From: Trileptium ribeirensis | Lineage: Eukaryota > Nematoda > Enoplea > Enoplida > Thoracostomopsidae | DNA length: 64,000 bases | Reading direction: 5' to 3' | Assembly (NCBI GenBank): GCA_030248225.1 | Contig: JASANE010028581.1 | Coordinates: forward strand, 62,001-126,000 | Shown here: one piece after another, positions 1-12,383 of the stretch | How positions within the stretch are numbered: position 1 is the first letter of the stretch | Layout of the letters: every line of letters begins with the position of its first letter | The notes under the pieces: model-generated | Database searches by the model: none | What the model saw: only the letters and a program-made list of their open reading frames with translations | What the model was told of the DNA's origin: nothing | Translations under genes and position numbers: made by a program

Positions 1-449
1 ATTGGCTAGACCCAAACACAGCGTCCTTAACATTGATAGAACATTTCACAAATGGGCCACGATTTCCGGCATTATCTTCCACAACTGACTTAGGAATTAG
101 TGTCAGCCATGAGCGTTCGCATCGGCTTTCCCCTTTGTAAAAAGTCAATTGCGATTTAAAATATCGCAGCGTCAGATAATTACAAAATTTTGAAATATAT
201 ACGCCCAGTGCCCATGGCGAAAGCCTGTTGGAGAAGATGTAAAAACTCAATGTGACCCGCGAATTGGACCTGGCAAATGTTTCACAGCACATTTTGAATG
301 CAAATATATTATCATCAAGGGTAGAGTATAAAAATTTTCTACAAGATTATAATACTTGGTGATATTCATGTGCTTTCCATCATCCGATGATGTGGTCGTT
401 TTTCAGTTTACTCCCTCTTCCAAACGATTTTGGGTATTTATAGGTTCTT

Positions 450-592
450 GGGTGTTGTGGTATAGGCTATCCCCCTAAGGTTTCTTGGCGAAGGAGGGGC
501 AGCAACTATGGAAGAGCAATCACCGGGGACTCTACCGCTGTTTTAATCCGATTGGGTGTGACGACACGATAGCTGCTACCCACCCAACACCC
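450..592. repeat. Imperfect inverted repeat (fold-back)
   Basis: The left arm at 450-471 begins GGGTGTTGTGG and ends GGCTATC. The reverse complement of 568-592 begins GGGTGTTGGG and ends GCTATC. The roughly 100 bp between them is richer in GC than its surroundings and contains no gene. It may be a small fold-back or MITE remnant. No target-site duplication was recognised. Confidence 0.4.
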
Positions 593-596
593 TCCC

Positions 597-3009
597 AAGG
601 AACTTTGGGGGTGTAGTCAACACCGCCCTTTCCAAAGAACTTGGAGGGTTTTCCCCAGAAATCCTTGGCAGTAAGCCAAAAACGAACACATCATCGTATA
701 AAGGAATGTACTCCAGTACGATCAAGCGTCAAATTCTTCTACAAAATTTTCTTAATAAAACTCTTGGTATATGCAATTTATCACCGTTCTGATTACCATA
801 GCTCACTGATACAAAATACCGCACTAAGCTATTTCTAACCATGTAACGTACGACCCTTTAAGGTGAGATCAGCCCATTAAACTATCCGCGCAATAAAATC
901 ATCGCCACGTTTTAAATATGCACTTTGATCAACGATTAGCAATTACAGAAAACATGTACATTTTGCAACGACGAATATTGGCAATCCCTGGTTCTTAAAA
1001 TGGATATCAAGTCAGCAAATTGGCAATTATCGTTCAGCATTTTTGTTGTCAAAAACCACAACCAGTCCAAAATTTATGCGAATCACAATTATCGGTCTGT
1101 ATCTCTGGTTTTTGTATTTATGAAAAGTATATATGTATCGGTCTCATCACGTTGATAATTACTGATTCTAGAAATAAATATCAGATCAGCAAGATAACGC
1201 AGATTGGCGGTTATCGTGTCAGCATTTTTATTTTCAATATATATTAACGTACAACCAGGCCAATATTGAAAACTACCTCTGCGCCTAGCTCCCTTCCCTA
1301 CCACAATATTAAAATTGTTGAACCAGGCCAGGCCAAACAAACAAACAAAACACTCATCGGCGCGCCATCTGCGTGACATCGTTGCTAAAAGTCTAAAATT
1401 AGAACACAGCGAAATCAGAGTCTGTCTCACCGAAAGATAAGATAAATTGATGCACACCAAGAAACAGAGAACGAACCGATAAAACAGCTAACTAGGTGCT
1501 CGGAAAATATTACTTGTTTCTACGCCAAATTAGATTTAAACAGAACCGAAATATTTTGCCACGATACGATGCAGCTTTATTTTTGGCTCCTTTCTGGCTG
1601 ATTTTCTTCGTTCGTTTGCGTGTTCCAGACTCACGCTAATACTGATATGCGTGAAGTCGACGTATACCTACATATGTAATACGGTGTGATAAATTCACGC
1701 AGATGCTGCCCCGAATATTATATATCGAGACGAAAACTAACATAGCAGCACACCTCCTACCTGGTTTCCCACTAAACTTCAATACGTTAATAACCGTTTG
1801 GTTGAAAACCCACAGGACACATCACACATTAATTCGCTCGCCATTGCTGCGATAGCTTGAAATCTTTTATTTACTCTGAAATAGCATCTACATACGTATA
1901 CGAATTTGGCCAAAGTTAGACCTCAGCGACGATGGCTAGAAGCCCGAGATAGTCTGCTACTAATTGGGCCATTTGATTGTTAGTGCAATTCAAAATCTAA
2001 CTTTAACGACTGTGCTACATAAAATATCAAAACTTGTTAATTTTATACACGAATTGATTAGCTAGTCCCAGCTATTTTATTAATTAAACTACAAATTTCA
2101 ACCCAACCGCCACAACGTAGCATCTAGTAAATTCAAATTTGAGTAGGCACCAAAGGCAGCCGATGACTATAACCGAATTTTTAGCATAACGCTTTGATCG
2201 AATGCGACGTTCCTTAAAAATGCTTATATACCCTATCTCCAGATTGGCTACTTAACTTACTGTAGGCTGAACCAAAGCGGCAATATTGTAGCTAGTTAAA
2301 CATTCGGTGCCTAATTTAGTGTAGGTGACGAAAATCACGAGCGCTTATAAAATTATATAGCTTAGCTTTACCACCACAACTGTCTCGAAACATCAATCAC
2401 ATCACTCAATGTTCCGACGACGAAACGTCGGGGATGAGTGGACAGTCTGCGAAGAACAGACGGACTCGTCCACGACATATGGCGGATTTAGTTAGCAATT
2501 TAGTAGCCACCGGATATATATTTTATCTGCAGTGGGTGAAATATGTATGCAGAAAACGAATACTCCAATTCATCATGAATTCGTTTTATATATATTTCAA
2601 AGTATATCGTTTTGCTTTCATGGCATCCGACAATAATATACATGCATACACAAGGAAATGTCGACTGAATTTGGTTGTGACCTTGTAAAAGATATAATTC
2701 GACAGCAAATCTGCCTATTATAAGCGAGGCTAAATTGAAGAAAAATGATTTATATGAAAACTATTTATAGGCAGTTCAGAGACTTCGGATGTTTCAGAAA
2801 ACCCAAGCAAGACCATCTTCTATGATGCCGTCTCACTCCATTAATGTATTTTGTTCCGAATTATTCTTGACGAGTATATTCTTGGTTCTTATACAAGTAG
2901 GTTTCAGTCAATACCGTACATATTCACAATTATTCATCGATTTTTTTTTTATTTTCTCGCACAAAAAATGTTGAACTTTAGCTTCAAAATGACAGTCCAG
3001 TCAGCTCGT
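597..3009. other. No supported gene; AT-rich non-coding
   Basis: Only short chance ORFs are present. A weak internal similarity is visible: a segment near 1015-1045 and one near 1185-1230 both contain GCAATTATCG or GCGGTTATCG followed by TCAGCATTTTT, which suggests an old local duplication. Nothing else was recognised. Confidence 0.5.
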
Positions 3010-3472
3010 CGCCGCCCACGGTCAGGTCGGGTTGGTGTCTCGGCCGGCGGTCAGGTCGGGTTGAATGCTCGGCCCGCGGTCAGGTCGGGTTGAAGTCTCG
3101 GCCCGCGGTCAGGTCGGGTTGAAGTCTCGGCCCGCGGTCAGGTCGGGTTGAAGTCTCGGCCCGCAGTTAGGTCCGGTTGATGTCTCGGCCCGCGGTGAGG
3201 TCGGGTTGATGTCTCGGCCCGCGGTGAGGTCGGGTTGAAGTCTCGGCCCGCGGTCAGGTCGGGTTGAAGTCTCGCCCCGCGGTCAGGTCGGATTGAAGTC
3301 TCGCCCCGCGGTCAGGTCGGGTTGGTGTCTCGGTCGGCGGTCAGGTCGGGTTGAAGTCTCGGCCGCGGTCAGGTCGGGTTGAAGTCTCGGCCCGCGGTCA
3401 GGTCGGGTTGAAGTCTCGGCCCGCGGTCAGGTCGGGTTGAAGTCTCGGCTCGCGGTCAGGTCGGGTTGAAGT
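3010..3472. repeat. GC-rich 29-bp minisatellite, about 16 units
   Basis: The unit contains CGGTCAGGTCGGGTTGAAGT followed by CTCGGCCCG. It is repeated about 16 times head to tail with few substitutions and an occasional single-base deletion. It is strongly GC-rich inside AT-rich DNA and has clear strand asymmetry, being G-rich on the plus strand. The 29-bp period is not a multiple of three, so a coding role is unlikely. The sharp edges and high unit identity suggest recent amplification. Confidence 0.95.
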
Positions 3473-5566
3473 AGACGATGCAGCATTTTTACGTTTAAGT
3501 GTAATAACTTATAAAAGGAAAATTTAGGTTTGTGGTGCGTTCCCTGAATAGTCTGAATTATACCATCACTATAGTTATGTAGAATTTGATCATCACGATC
3601 GTTGAATCACGAGTTTTCTAGTACTTCACATATAGGGCACTGAAATTACACTAATACACCACGGACAGTATACAAATCCTAAAAGTACGCCTGCACATAT
3701 CCAAGTTTGCGGAGGCGACTCGCAATCGCCGACGTTTTCTTAGACTTTTTAGTGCTCCACAAACTAAAACGGGCGAAAACTAGAGTTCATAGTTCTGTCA
3801 TTAGTCATGCATTGTTTTGTAACCACGATTAGAAGATGTGTGATCGCGGATGCGTTTGGTGAACGCGAACATTCGCCAATTTCGCAGGTTCTGCTCGTTT
3901 GTCACATGACATACGTACCGATATAAGTTCTGTCACAATTATCCATTTTTAGCAAGTAGCCATCAGGAAATTTTAATGAGTTAATAAAAACGTTTCAAGC
4001 ATAAATTTGTCAACTGTGCTACTTGTAGACTCGCCGCCGTCAGCCTTGAGATTGATGATAAGCATTTCACAGCGGCCACATGCCTATAACCAGCTAATTA
4101 GAGGCACTATATTGACAACGTTGATTCTTTCCTTTACTTAACAAAGTAGGTGTTACATTATTATTGTTACAACCTGCACAAACGCGGGTCTACGACTGAA
4201 TATGGCACCCCGGCGAATAAAAGCAAATCACAAATTAAAGACAGTAATGCTATCATCACGAGATTGGACGCCATCAATAGATCCAGTACAACGTAATAAC
4301 CTAGTCGAAGCTCAAACTAGCCCAAATCATATGGGACCGAAAATGAAAGAACACTTCCGACAACACGCGTGTGACGTTCTTTTGCTTTGACACTGACCCC
4401 GCCCAGCGCCACACATTGCAATTCCATCGCTCCTTCAATACGTCACTGACGAATGGTCTTATCGAAAATATAATTTCATGACACCCCGAATAGGAAGCCA
4501 AGTGTGTCAACAAAAACTACAGTTGAGCCTGCCATCGGTTGGATAAAATGACGCCAAAACCTGTACCGGCAATGTCGGAAAGAATATGTTTCGAAACAAT
4601 ACGTTTCCAGAGCATTCCACGAAAACCAAACACATTAGCACAGCTTGTTGTTATATTATAGCTGCTGTTGTACTCAAAAAGTAGTCGCTGAACAAACGAC
4701 CTGTGACATCATCATCTTCATTATCATATGACAAAAACGGAAACCGGCGCCATCCAGATAGATATCCCAAGTGCCGAATGGTTCGAAAAGGAACATCAAA
4801 AGCAAAAAACAAATTTCAGTACAATTAGGTAGATATACATGCAGATATCGACCGCTACCATGGTATAAAATCAATGCAATTTGAAGACAACCCATAGGGT
4901 CTCGTAATAGGCACCTAGTTTGATATGGTTGCTATATAAGACAAAACGGTTTGGAAAGACGAATATTGAACGATGAACAGAATCAAAAAATAAGCTAGAC
5001 CGACGTATTTCTTCTAACTCCGTTATGTGTAGAGATTCGAGGTGAGAATTTCTGCCGCGCCCCGGTGCATTTGGCCCGGACCAACCGACAGCCGAATACA
5101 AACGGGCCGGGCAGAAATATTGAACATCCGGGCTGAACCGACCAGCTCAGGCGGAAAAATTCCGACGCGTTCTCACATCTTCTCAAAGATCGAATGATTA
5201 GCATACAGCTAGAATGTAATCTTGGGTTAGTTTTAAGAATTTTTTGTAGCGCTTATTTGACCTTTATATCTTTATATTACCCGTACCAAGTATATCGAGC
5301 GGGTCAAAACATGATTTCAAACGGGCGGGGGGCTGGGCCGAAAGTTTGCAGCTCCAGGCCGGGCTATTGCGATACCTATTTCCAGCTGGCCGTGCCGCGC
5401 CGGGTTTAAATTTTGCAGCCGTAAGGCGAGTAGACCTCGACTTCCAACAAGTCGGGCTGAGAAATCTCGACCGGTTCTCGCCTCTAATGGGCATTACTGA
5501 GGTGGTGCGTGTTTAATAGTGTGCTGCCTAATGTTCATAAGCAGTGCGCTTCAAATAGAATGTAAC
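3473..5566. other. No supported gene; a GC-rich low-complexity patch at about 5.04-5.48 kb
   Basis: ORFs here are short and unrecognised. Between about 5040 and 5480 the sequence becomes rich in CCGGGC, GGGCCGGG and GGCCGGGC motifs on both strands. Such motifs are common in the subterminal parts of some DNA transposons, but no terminal repeats could be paired. Confidence 0.4.
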
Positions 5567-6031
5567 GGACAGTAGCATCTGTCTCTTGCGCAAAAAACTT
5601 TTGGCGACTCCACCAACCATCTTATTTTGTAAAAGCAATATCAAATCAAAAGCCTTCGTTGCACAAAACGCACGGACTTTGGATCGCATTTTGCTAACCG
5701 AAAACAGGCAAAATCAAAACAGGACAGTAGCATCTGTCTCTTGCGCAAAAAACTTTTGGCGACTCCACCAACCATCTTATTTTGTAAAAGCAATATCAAA
5801 TCAAAAGCCTTCGTTGCACAAAACGCACGGACTTTGGATCGCATTTTGCTAACCGAAAACAGGCAAAATCAAAACAGGACAGTAGCATCTGTCTCTTGCG
5901 CAAAAAACTTTTGGCGACTCCACCAACCATCTTATTTTGTAAAAGCAATATCAAATCAAAAGCCTTCGTTGCACAAAACGCACGGACTTTGGATCGCATT
6001 TTGCTAACCGAAAACAGGCAAAATTCAAAAC
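5567..6031. repeat. 155-bp tandem repeat, three units
   Basis: Units start at 5567, 5722 and 5877 with GGACAGTAGCATCTGTCTCT. They are virtually identical across 155 bp until the array decays near 6020 (AAAATTCAAAACAAGG). Because 155 is not a multiple of three, each unit re-creates the same open frame of roughly 88 codons in a new register. That explains the repeated ORFs without any coding function. Confidence 0.95.
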
Positions 6032-6736
6032 AAGGCGCCAAAAAAGTAAAATTGGGTTTGAACAGAATTTTGTATATATACATTTCCTCGAACTTATCTT
6101 ATGACTATCAACTAGAAACCGCAATCGAGTCTTGTTGAAATTTGGCGGGTTTCGGGTGGGACTTCATAATATTTGGTTTAGGCTAACCTCGTTGAATAAC
6201 GAAGCATGCTTGCTACATTGAAAGGGCACATGTTCGAAGCGTCAGTGCCTGCAGACGACGTGGGTGCGAAGTGTCACATCCAGGCAGTGTTCGATAAAGC
6301 AGTGGCTCAAAATCCACATACAGCCTAGTTTCGAGAAATATTTAACATCTTTAACATTTTTAATATTGAGTTGTTAATTCAATCGCAGAGCAGTGCAATA
6401 GCGAACAGTACTACGCCGTTAAAGCTAAATGGCAAAACAGAATGGCTAGTTGGTATATACCTTAAGTTTACTCGCGCAACTGGTAACGAATTATCAACAA
6501 CTAAAAACGGTTTTGTTAAATCTAAATTCTACTGCATGATTGAGCGGTATAAGAATGTAGACCGATAGCCATACAGACCCTCAAAGCATTGAAAAAGAAT
6601 TTTAATTCGGTGCAATAGTATTTCTGTTAGACATATGTGGCAAACGGTTTTGCACCGAAGCACAATCTTTACATAATTCATCTACCACAGCGATTCGTTC
6701 TCGTCCACTTATGACCGTCTCTGGAGCACGTCAGAG
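6032..6736. other. No supported gene
   Basis: This stretch is AT-rich, holds only short chance ORFs, and shows no recognised element. Confidence 0.4.
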
Positions 6737-7061
6737 TTAAGGCGTGTTCACACGCTCAAACTATTTGCTCAAATTTTGATTAAAATTTGAGCTCAAAGTT
6801 TGATCAAAATTTGAAAGCTTTTGTTTTACATTTTTTTGCAAGTTTGAACATGTGAACACTGTTCAAACTTTTCATGAATATTCCTGTAGCCAATCATGGA
6901 CGAGATGTATTACCCAAAAAAGTTTGAGCTCAAATTAAGATCTCAAATTTTAAAATATCGCTATTTTTATATAAAAATCGCCGTCAAATCTTCATCAAAA
7001 TTTTGTCAAATTTTGAGCTCAAAATTTGAGCAAAAAATTTGAACGTGTGAACACGCCTTAA
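6737..7061. mobile_element. MITE-like element with TTAAGGCGTGTTCACACG ends
   Basis: This is a 325-bp non-coding element. The left end reads TTAAGGCGTGTTCACACG then CTCAAA, and the reverse complement of the right end reads TTAAGGCGTGTTCACACG then TTCAAA. The inner arms are rich in TCAAATTTTGA and GAGCTCAAA words and are partly self-complementary, so the whole element can fold. TTAA at both ends could be a piggyBac-like target duplication or part of the inverted repeat; the window does not decide between these. A diverged relative lies at 12073-12383. Confidence 0.85.
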
Positions 7062-9354
7062 CGTTTACGCTATTGCAAATATGAATCAACTTACACCAAC
7101 TAACCAAAAATAGTATGTTTCATCTTATATCCAAATATCTTGCATTTTATATTTCTACTACTACATACGACGGATTATTTGAGTAGTCTATATAAGTAAT
7201 TCACATATATCAAATTGAGGCTAACAAATTTCATTCCGCCCTAATACATACGGGACATATAGATAGCTATATATGCCATTACTTAAATAAAATCTATGGC
7301 TATAATAATTGTGAAATCCCACTTGGTAAGAACGAACGTTCAATGAACCAACGGAACCTCATGTTTTGTGGCCATCAATCATGTACCATCGATCACTCAC
7401 AATAATATATATAAGTACTACAACTCGTTTACAGTCGTTCTGCTGTGATTCCTATTGTGCTTTCGCCGGCTTCTTATCCGCTGCAGCAACCACCAACACC
7501 AAAAATCAGGTTGTCGATTTCGATTAGGCCAAGCACTACTCACACCTCCGTTCAATATCGTATTAGCAACTACGATACAGACATGTCTTTCATCACCGTA
7601 AATGTACCTGTCTGCCGAACACACGTACACGAATGTATATTATATAAAAATGCTCTCTACATTTAAATATATAATTATGGAAGCACGAAGCACTTTCATT
7701 TTCTACCCGGCAAACAGCGGCATACTCATATATAGCCAAATCGCAACTCAAACTTTATTAATCAAATACAATACTGTTAGTACTGCGAGCACATTTTCTT
7801 TAGTAAAGGAGTCATTCAACAATGATCCCGTTTTCGTGTTTATAAAAAATACCAAGTGATCTATTAGAAACTGTTCGGATTTTAAATAGCAAGCATACTA
7901 AGCCGTTATACGATCTTATTGACCTTGACGGCCTACGTACATACTTGCCAAATTCGGCATTTAGACTTAACATTTTGGCCCCGCCGACATCTGAATCTAA
8001 ATCATATTGGGCTCCATAGGTGAATCCAGGTGACCAGCTGTGGCTGGAAAGCAACGTCATCGCACACGCGACTTTAGAAAAAAAACTTGTACTTGTCCTA
8101 ATTACATAGCTGTATATCCCGTCACTGCAGCTGTTGAGCGTACACTACTAAAACACGGAAACGATACAACAGTTCAGCTGACTCGCTATCGAAAACATAC
8201 TTTCCTGTAATTAGGTTCAAAGACTAGCTAGTCAACCAGCCAACTCCAACTGTGCTCCATTCATTCAATCCAAAAGCAACCGAAATAGCGCTTCCGGTTC
8301 CGTTCATTCATTCTCTATGCTCGCGGCACACCGAACGAGCTATAATGGTCACCAGCAACTACTACAGCCGACGGACCGGACACTTTGTTTTCCAGTTTGT
8401 CGTCTGGCTATTTCACGAGCGTATATATATGTAGTTTTGTCAGCCAAACATGTCAACTAACTAATTCAGTTTTATTATAATATAATTAAACGAAACGCCA
8501 GCGGTCGCAGCCCAATTCATTCATTGCCGCTGCTCTAACTTGTTTAATTGATTTAATACAGCAGCCCTGTTGCGTTGGCGGCTGTACAACTGTCTGGATT
8601 GATCTAGATTTCAACTGAGGTAGCAACAGACCTGAAAGACTAATTTAGTTAACGCCCGTGGTCAATCGGACAAAGAGCGCTACTCACGGTTTGGCTCACA
8701 CCCACTAGAACTAACCCACGATACGATGCAGTAACACATGAAGGAAGACTTGAAACACGGAACCAACGAGGCGCTTCATAGTGAATGTATTGTCTCATAC
8801 AAGTCAAATTAAAGCAATATGAAAATTTGAAAATGCCCGACTGCATTAGCATACTATACTTACCAACGACATTATAATAGCACCCGAGTAAAGTTGTGCC
8901 CGGCCGTTTGAAGAATGCCCACGACAGCCTGGATCACCGTAGCTATCAATTTTCTTGTCTAAACCCATAACTGTATTGCAGGGGATAGGTCGGTCAAGGA
9001 ACGATAACACGAACTGGTTAATGATTATATATCATAGTAGACACATTTTAGTCCACTATTTCGATAAGACTGTTTGGCCATGTATACGTTGCCGTACATA
9101 TAAATGTCCAACAGTCCACTCATAAAAATTAAGTATTTAATTAAGCCATTTTGACTGCTTTTACGACGGCCTAAAAGACCTTTAAAGTTGAGCGAATCGT
9201 TTAGTTCGCGATTACATTGGGCCCTGTCTGATAAGATTTATGTTGCCAGTGCATCCGATCCGATACGGCCACACTATACACCAACTGTACACAAGTGTTG
9301 CGCATGTGTAATATCTCTCTACTCTAGCGTACATAGTGTGCCCGAACCCGAGTT
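7062..9354. other. No supported gene
   Basis: This is AT-rich sequence with short ORFs that match no family I recognise. No repeat was identified. Confidence 0.4.
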
Positions 9355-9535
9355 GAGCGGGTGGTGTGATGTAGTGGGAGCGTACTAGTCTTGCAAGCAA
9401 GAGGCCCGGGTTTGAATACCCATTCGTCCAATGTATGATCTCTCATGGATCTTTTCATTTGGTGAACCTGACCTGCTTTACTAGGTCCTCTTGGTGACTT
9501 AACACCTCCAGTCAATCACCACCACATTTTAAAAA
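9355..9535 (+). mobile_element. tRNA-derived SINE
   Basis: A polymerase III box A-like sequence TGATGTAGTGG (9367-9377) is followed 31 bp later by a box B-like sequence GGTTTGAATACC (9409-9420). This is the spacing and order of a tRNA gene body. The segment does not fold into an intact tRNA and continues into an unrelated tail ending near an A-rich stretch. That is the usual build of a tRNA-derived SINE. Box B has a C-to-T change and one extra base, so the copy is probably old. Confidence 0.6.
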
Positions 9536-10075
9536 CAAGTAGCACGCCGACACTGTCCCGAGTCGTGCGTTGCTGCTACAGCCTACGTTCAGTCTTGCCA
9601 TTGGTCATTTTAGCACTTATGTCAAACTACAACTATATATACTTCCACAAGCCAAGCAAGTCCATACAATAATACGTACGTATACAACATTCGGTCAATA
9701 CTTTCATCTTACACATTTTCGTGATAGTTTCCCGATAATACAGCTAGATTTTATTATATCAAAATGACCCGCATATCTGTAAATGCATATATTAAGATAC
9801 ATGTATATACGTACATATATATATACATCCATGTGTGTATACAGAAGTTTCATTCATTTACAGCTAGCACACACATTGTTCATTCATAAAACATTGGTTC
9901 GTGCCCTACGACAACATACTGCGTCTCGACACCATGTCAATTTCGGCTGGCGCTGCTTGCCTTCCGTGTGCTTTTAATGATAGCTATTAAAATTTCTCAA
10001 TCTCCACAATAAAATAAAGTATTTTCGCTAAATGTATGCAAATAGAACTTTGTAGTACCAACTCTCACTCACAGA
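9536..10075. other. No supported gene
   Basis: Short ORFs only; there are TATATA-rich runs near 9800-9840. Confidence 0.4.
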
Positions 10076-10228
10076 GCGAACTCTGGCAGTGATTGAGCCT
10101 TCAACGTAGCGACGATTCTAAAATGGGCGAACTCTGGCAGTGATTGAGCCTTCAACGTAGCGATGATTCTAGAATGGGCGAACTCTGGCAGTGATTGAGC
10201 CTTCAACGTAGCGATGATTCTAAAATGG
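10076..10228. repeat. 51-bp tandem repeat, three units
   Basis: Units begin at 10076, 10127 and 10178 with GCGAACTCTGGCAGTGATTG and differ only by single C/T or A/G changes. The 51-bp period equals 17 codons and one minus-strand frame stays open through all three units. No start codon, signal or flanking coding sequence was found, so it is best read as a minisatellite. Confidence 0.95.
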
Positions 10229-12072
10229 ACGGCGTCCGGTTTAAACACAATATTGGGCGTTTGGTGTAGGTGTTAGAGACCGACCGCAATCGAGTCGGGT
10301 CAAGCCTTGTCGCAGCAGACCCGACGCCATTCGTTTTTGTCTAGTGAAGGAGCACAAAATGTCGTATATCATGTTCTATCTGCGTGCAGAATAAATTTTG
10401 CATAAGCTTTGGTGTACCCACTTGTGATCACTGAGAAAGCCCGTATAATACATTTATATATATGTGCTATAAAAACACCTCAAAATATACTGGGACAGGA
10501 ACATATATTCTTAAAATGCGTTTTACTATTTCCATCCCAAATATTTTGCGCAGCACAAACGAAACATGTATCTTGAGAGACTTCAATCGGGTCGGGTCTA
10601 CGAATTTTGGTGCCGGGACGGCTACGAAGATTTGGACTCTATGCAGTTTCTAGTGTGTGTAGTGTATATGTCAGAGATAAGATGGAACATGGCCATAAGA
10701 TGGCTTGGCGACTGGGTCTCCATAAGGTTACTTTTATTATATTTTCAGAGTCGCCTTTACTACGGTTTCTGAGACCCCTATGATCTGCCTCACAGATATT
10801 AACATTGGCGAATTTAGTACAGTTTTAGACGTCATTATATTACAGATCTGCGCAAGACGTCTTTCTAAGGCGGAGGCCCCGCCCTTTACGGGAGCAAAAG
10901 TATAAAGATCGTCCCAATTTCCGTTTCTTTAATACGAATATTTTCAGTGACAGAGTATTTACTATCGCGAACTTTATAAAATAGGCGTTAGCTTAAACAC
11001 ATTATTGTGCATATTCATCGGAAATTTTAACCAAAAAGCAAGGTTTTTAATAGAAACACGGCTTCGGCAGTTGAATCCAAAAATTAGCAAATAATATCAG
11101 TTCCAGGAGTGATTAAAAGGAAGTGATACAAACTTGAATCAGTCGTTCAGCTCGCGGTGTGCAACTTGTTTATATACATCACCCTGTGAATCTAATAGCT
11201 CTGGACATTCGTTAGAAGTCGTTGTTGTTGAGGTTGCTTTGCAACAGCTCATAACTTGTCTGTGTCTGTCTCAAGTAGCAATTACTGGACTTGTCGTCGG
11301 AGTTTTAAAGAGTTTATTAGCCCGAAAATTAGTTGATTCCTTACGCAAAATAATTAGCTTTTAATACGCGTGGCCACCGATGAAACGTAAATACGATCAT
11401 TACTCACTTATTTATCCAGTTCATCTACTTATCCTTTGAGACATTACAATTATTACATTTACTGTGGCGTTCTGGCTCTGAAACGTGTTCACTCGAGAAT
11501 GAGTATTCATTAAACGTCTTCTGCAGCACATGCTTACTAACGTTAACAGAGCATTGCCGTCGCCGAGTGTTAATGATGTTTAGGTCACGTTCGCAAATTT
11601 GTGAGATACCGGAAACAAAGCTTATAAATCGGAATTGAGATTTATAACAGGAAACAAGTTACTATCGCTTATCAGATCAAATATTAATTGACGTCCATGT
11701 GTAGTGCAACAGACTGATATTGATTTACAACCGCTGTAAAACACAGAAAGCACGAGTTACACTAGAATGAATGCATTGCCTATATATAAGCCACACAAGT
11801 AGCAAAATTTAGAAAACTTGGTCGCACAGCCATGATTACACTTGTGTACATTCGCGTTTTGATAAGTACCTAATTTTCGCGAAATCTTGCCAAAAAATTT
11901 GATCTTGCGATCAAAATGGGACGTGATCACGATCACTACGACTACTAGCCTTACGAATGGATCGCGTAAAACGAATAAGCATGGTTATCATTTCCACACT
12001 GGCAAAGCAACCAAACAGTTAGCGTACTGCCGTTTTCATCAGACGGTTAAAGCTGTCATAGCTAGCTCGACC
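10229..12072. other. No supported gene
   Basis: AT-rich, with short unrecognised ORFs only. Confidence 0.4.
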
Positions 12073-12383
12073 TTAAGGTGCTTTCATACGTTCAAATTTC
12101 CTGCTCAAAATTTGACAGCGTATTTTTCAATTGTGATAGTTTGGAATGCGGAAACACTCTTCAAATTTTTATAGACTATTACTTTAGCCAAAAACGAACC
12201 AGCAACTTGAGTATATCATGAAAAATGCTATCCAAATTATTCCAATAATATTAATAAATTCCAATAGAACATCTCAAAAAATGTTTAAGCATCGCTATGT
12301 TGGTCATGTTTTTTCCGTTTAAATTTCTGCTAAAAATTAGTCAAATTTTGAGTAAAAAGTTTGAACGTGTGAACTCATTTACG
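12073..12383. mobile_element. Diverged second copy of the GTTCACACG-ended MITE
   Basis: The left end reads TTAAGGTGCTTTCATACG then TTCAAATTT. The reverse complement of the right end contains GAGTTCACACGTTCAAACTT followed by ACTCAAAATTTGAC. Length, terminal motif and the internal TCAAATTTTGA words match the element at 6737-7061. Sequence divergence is much higher, so this insertion is older. Confidence 0.65.

Noticed and set aside
5586..6138. Three overlapping 80-88 codon ORFs
   Set aside because: They are the same chance frame re-created by the 155-bp tandem repeat.
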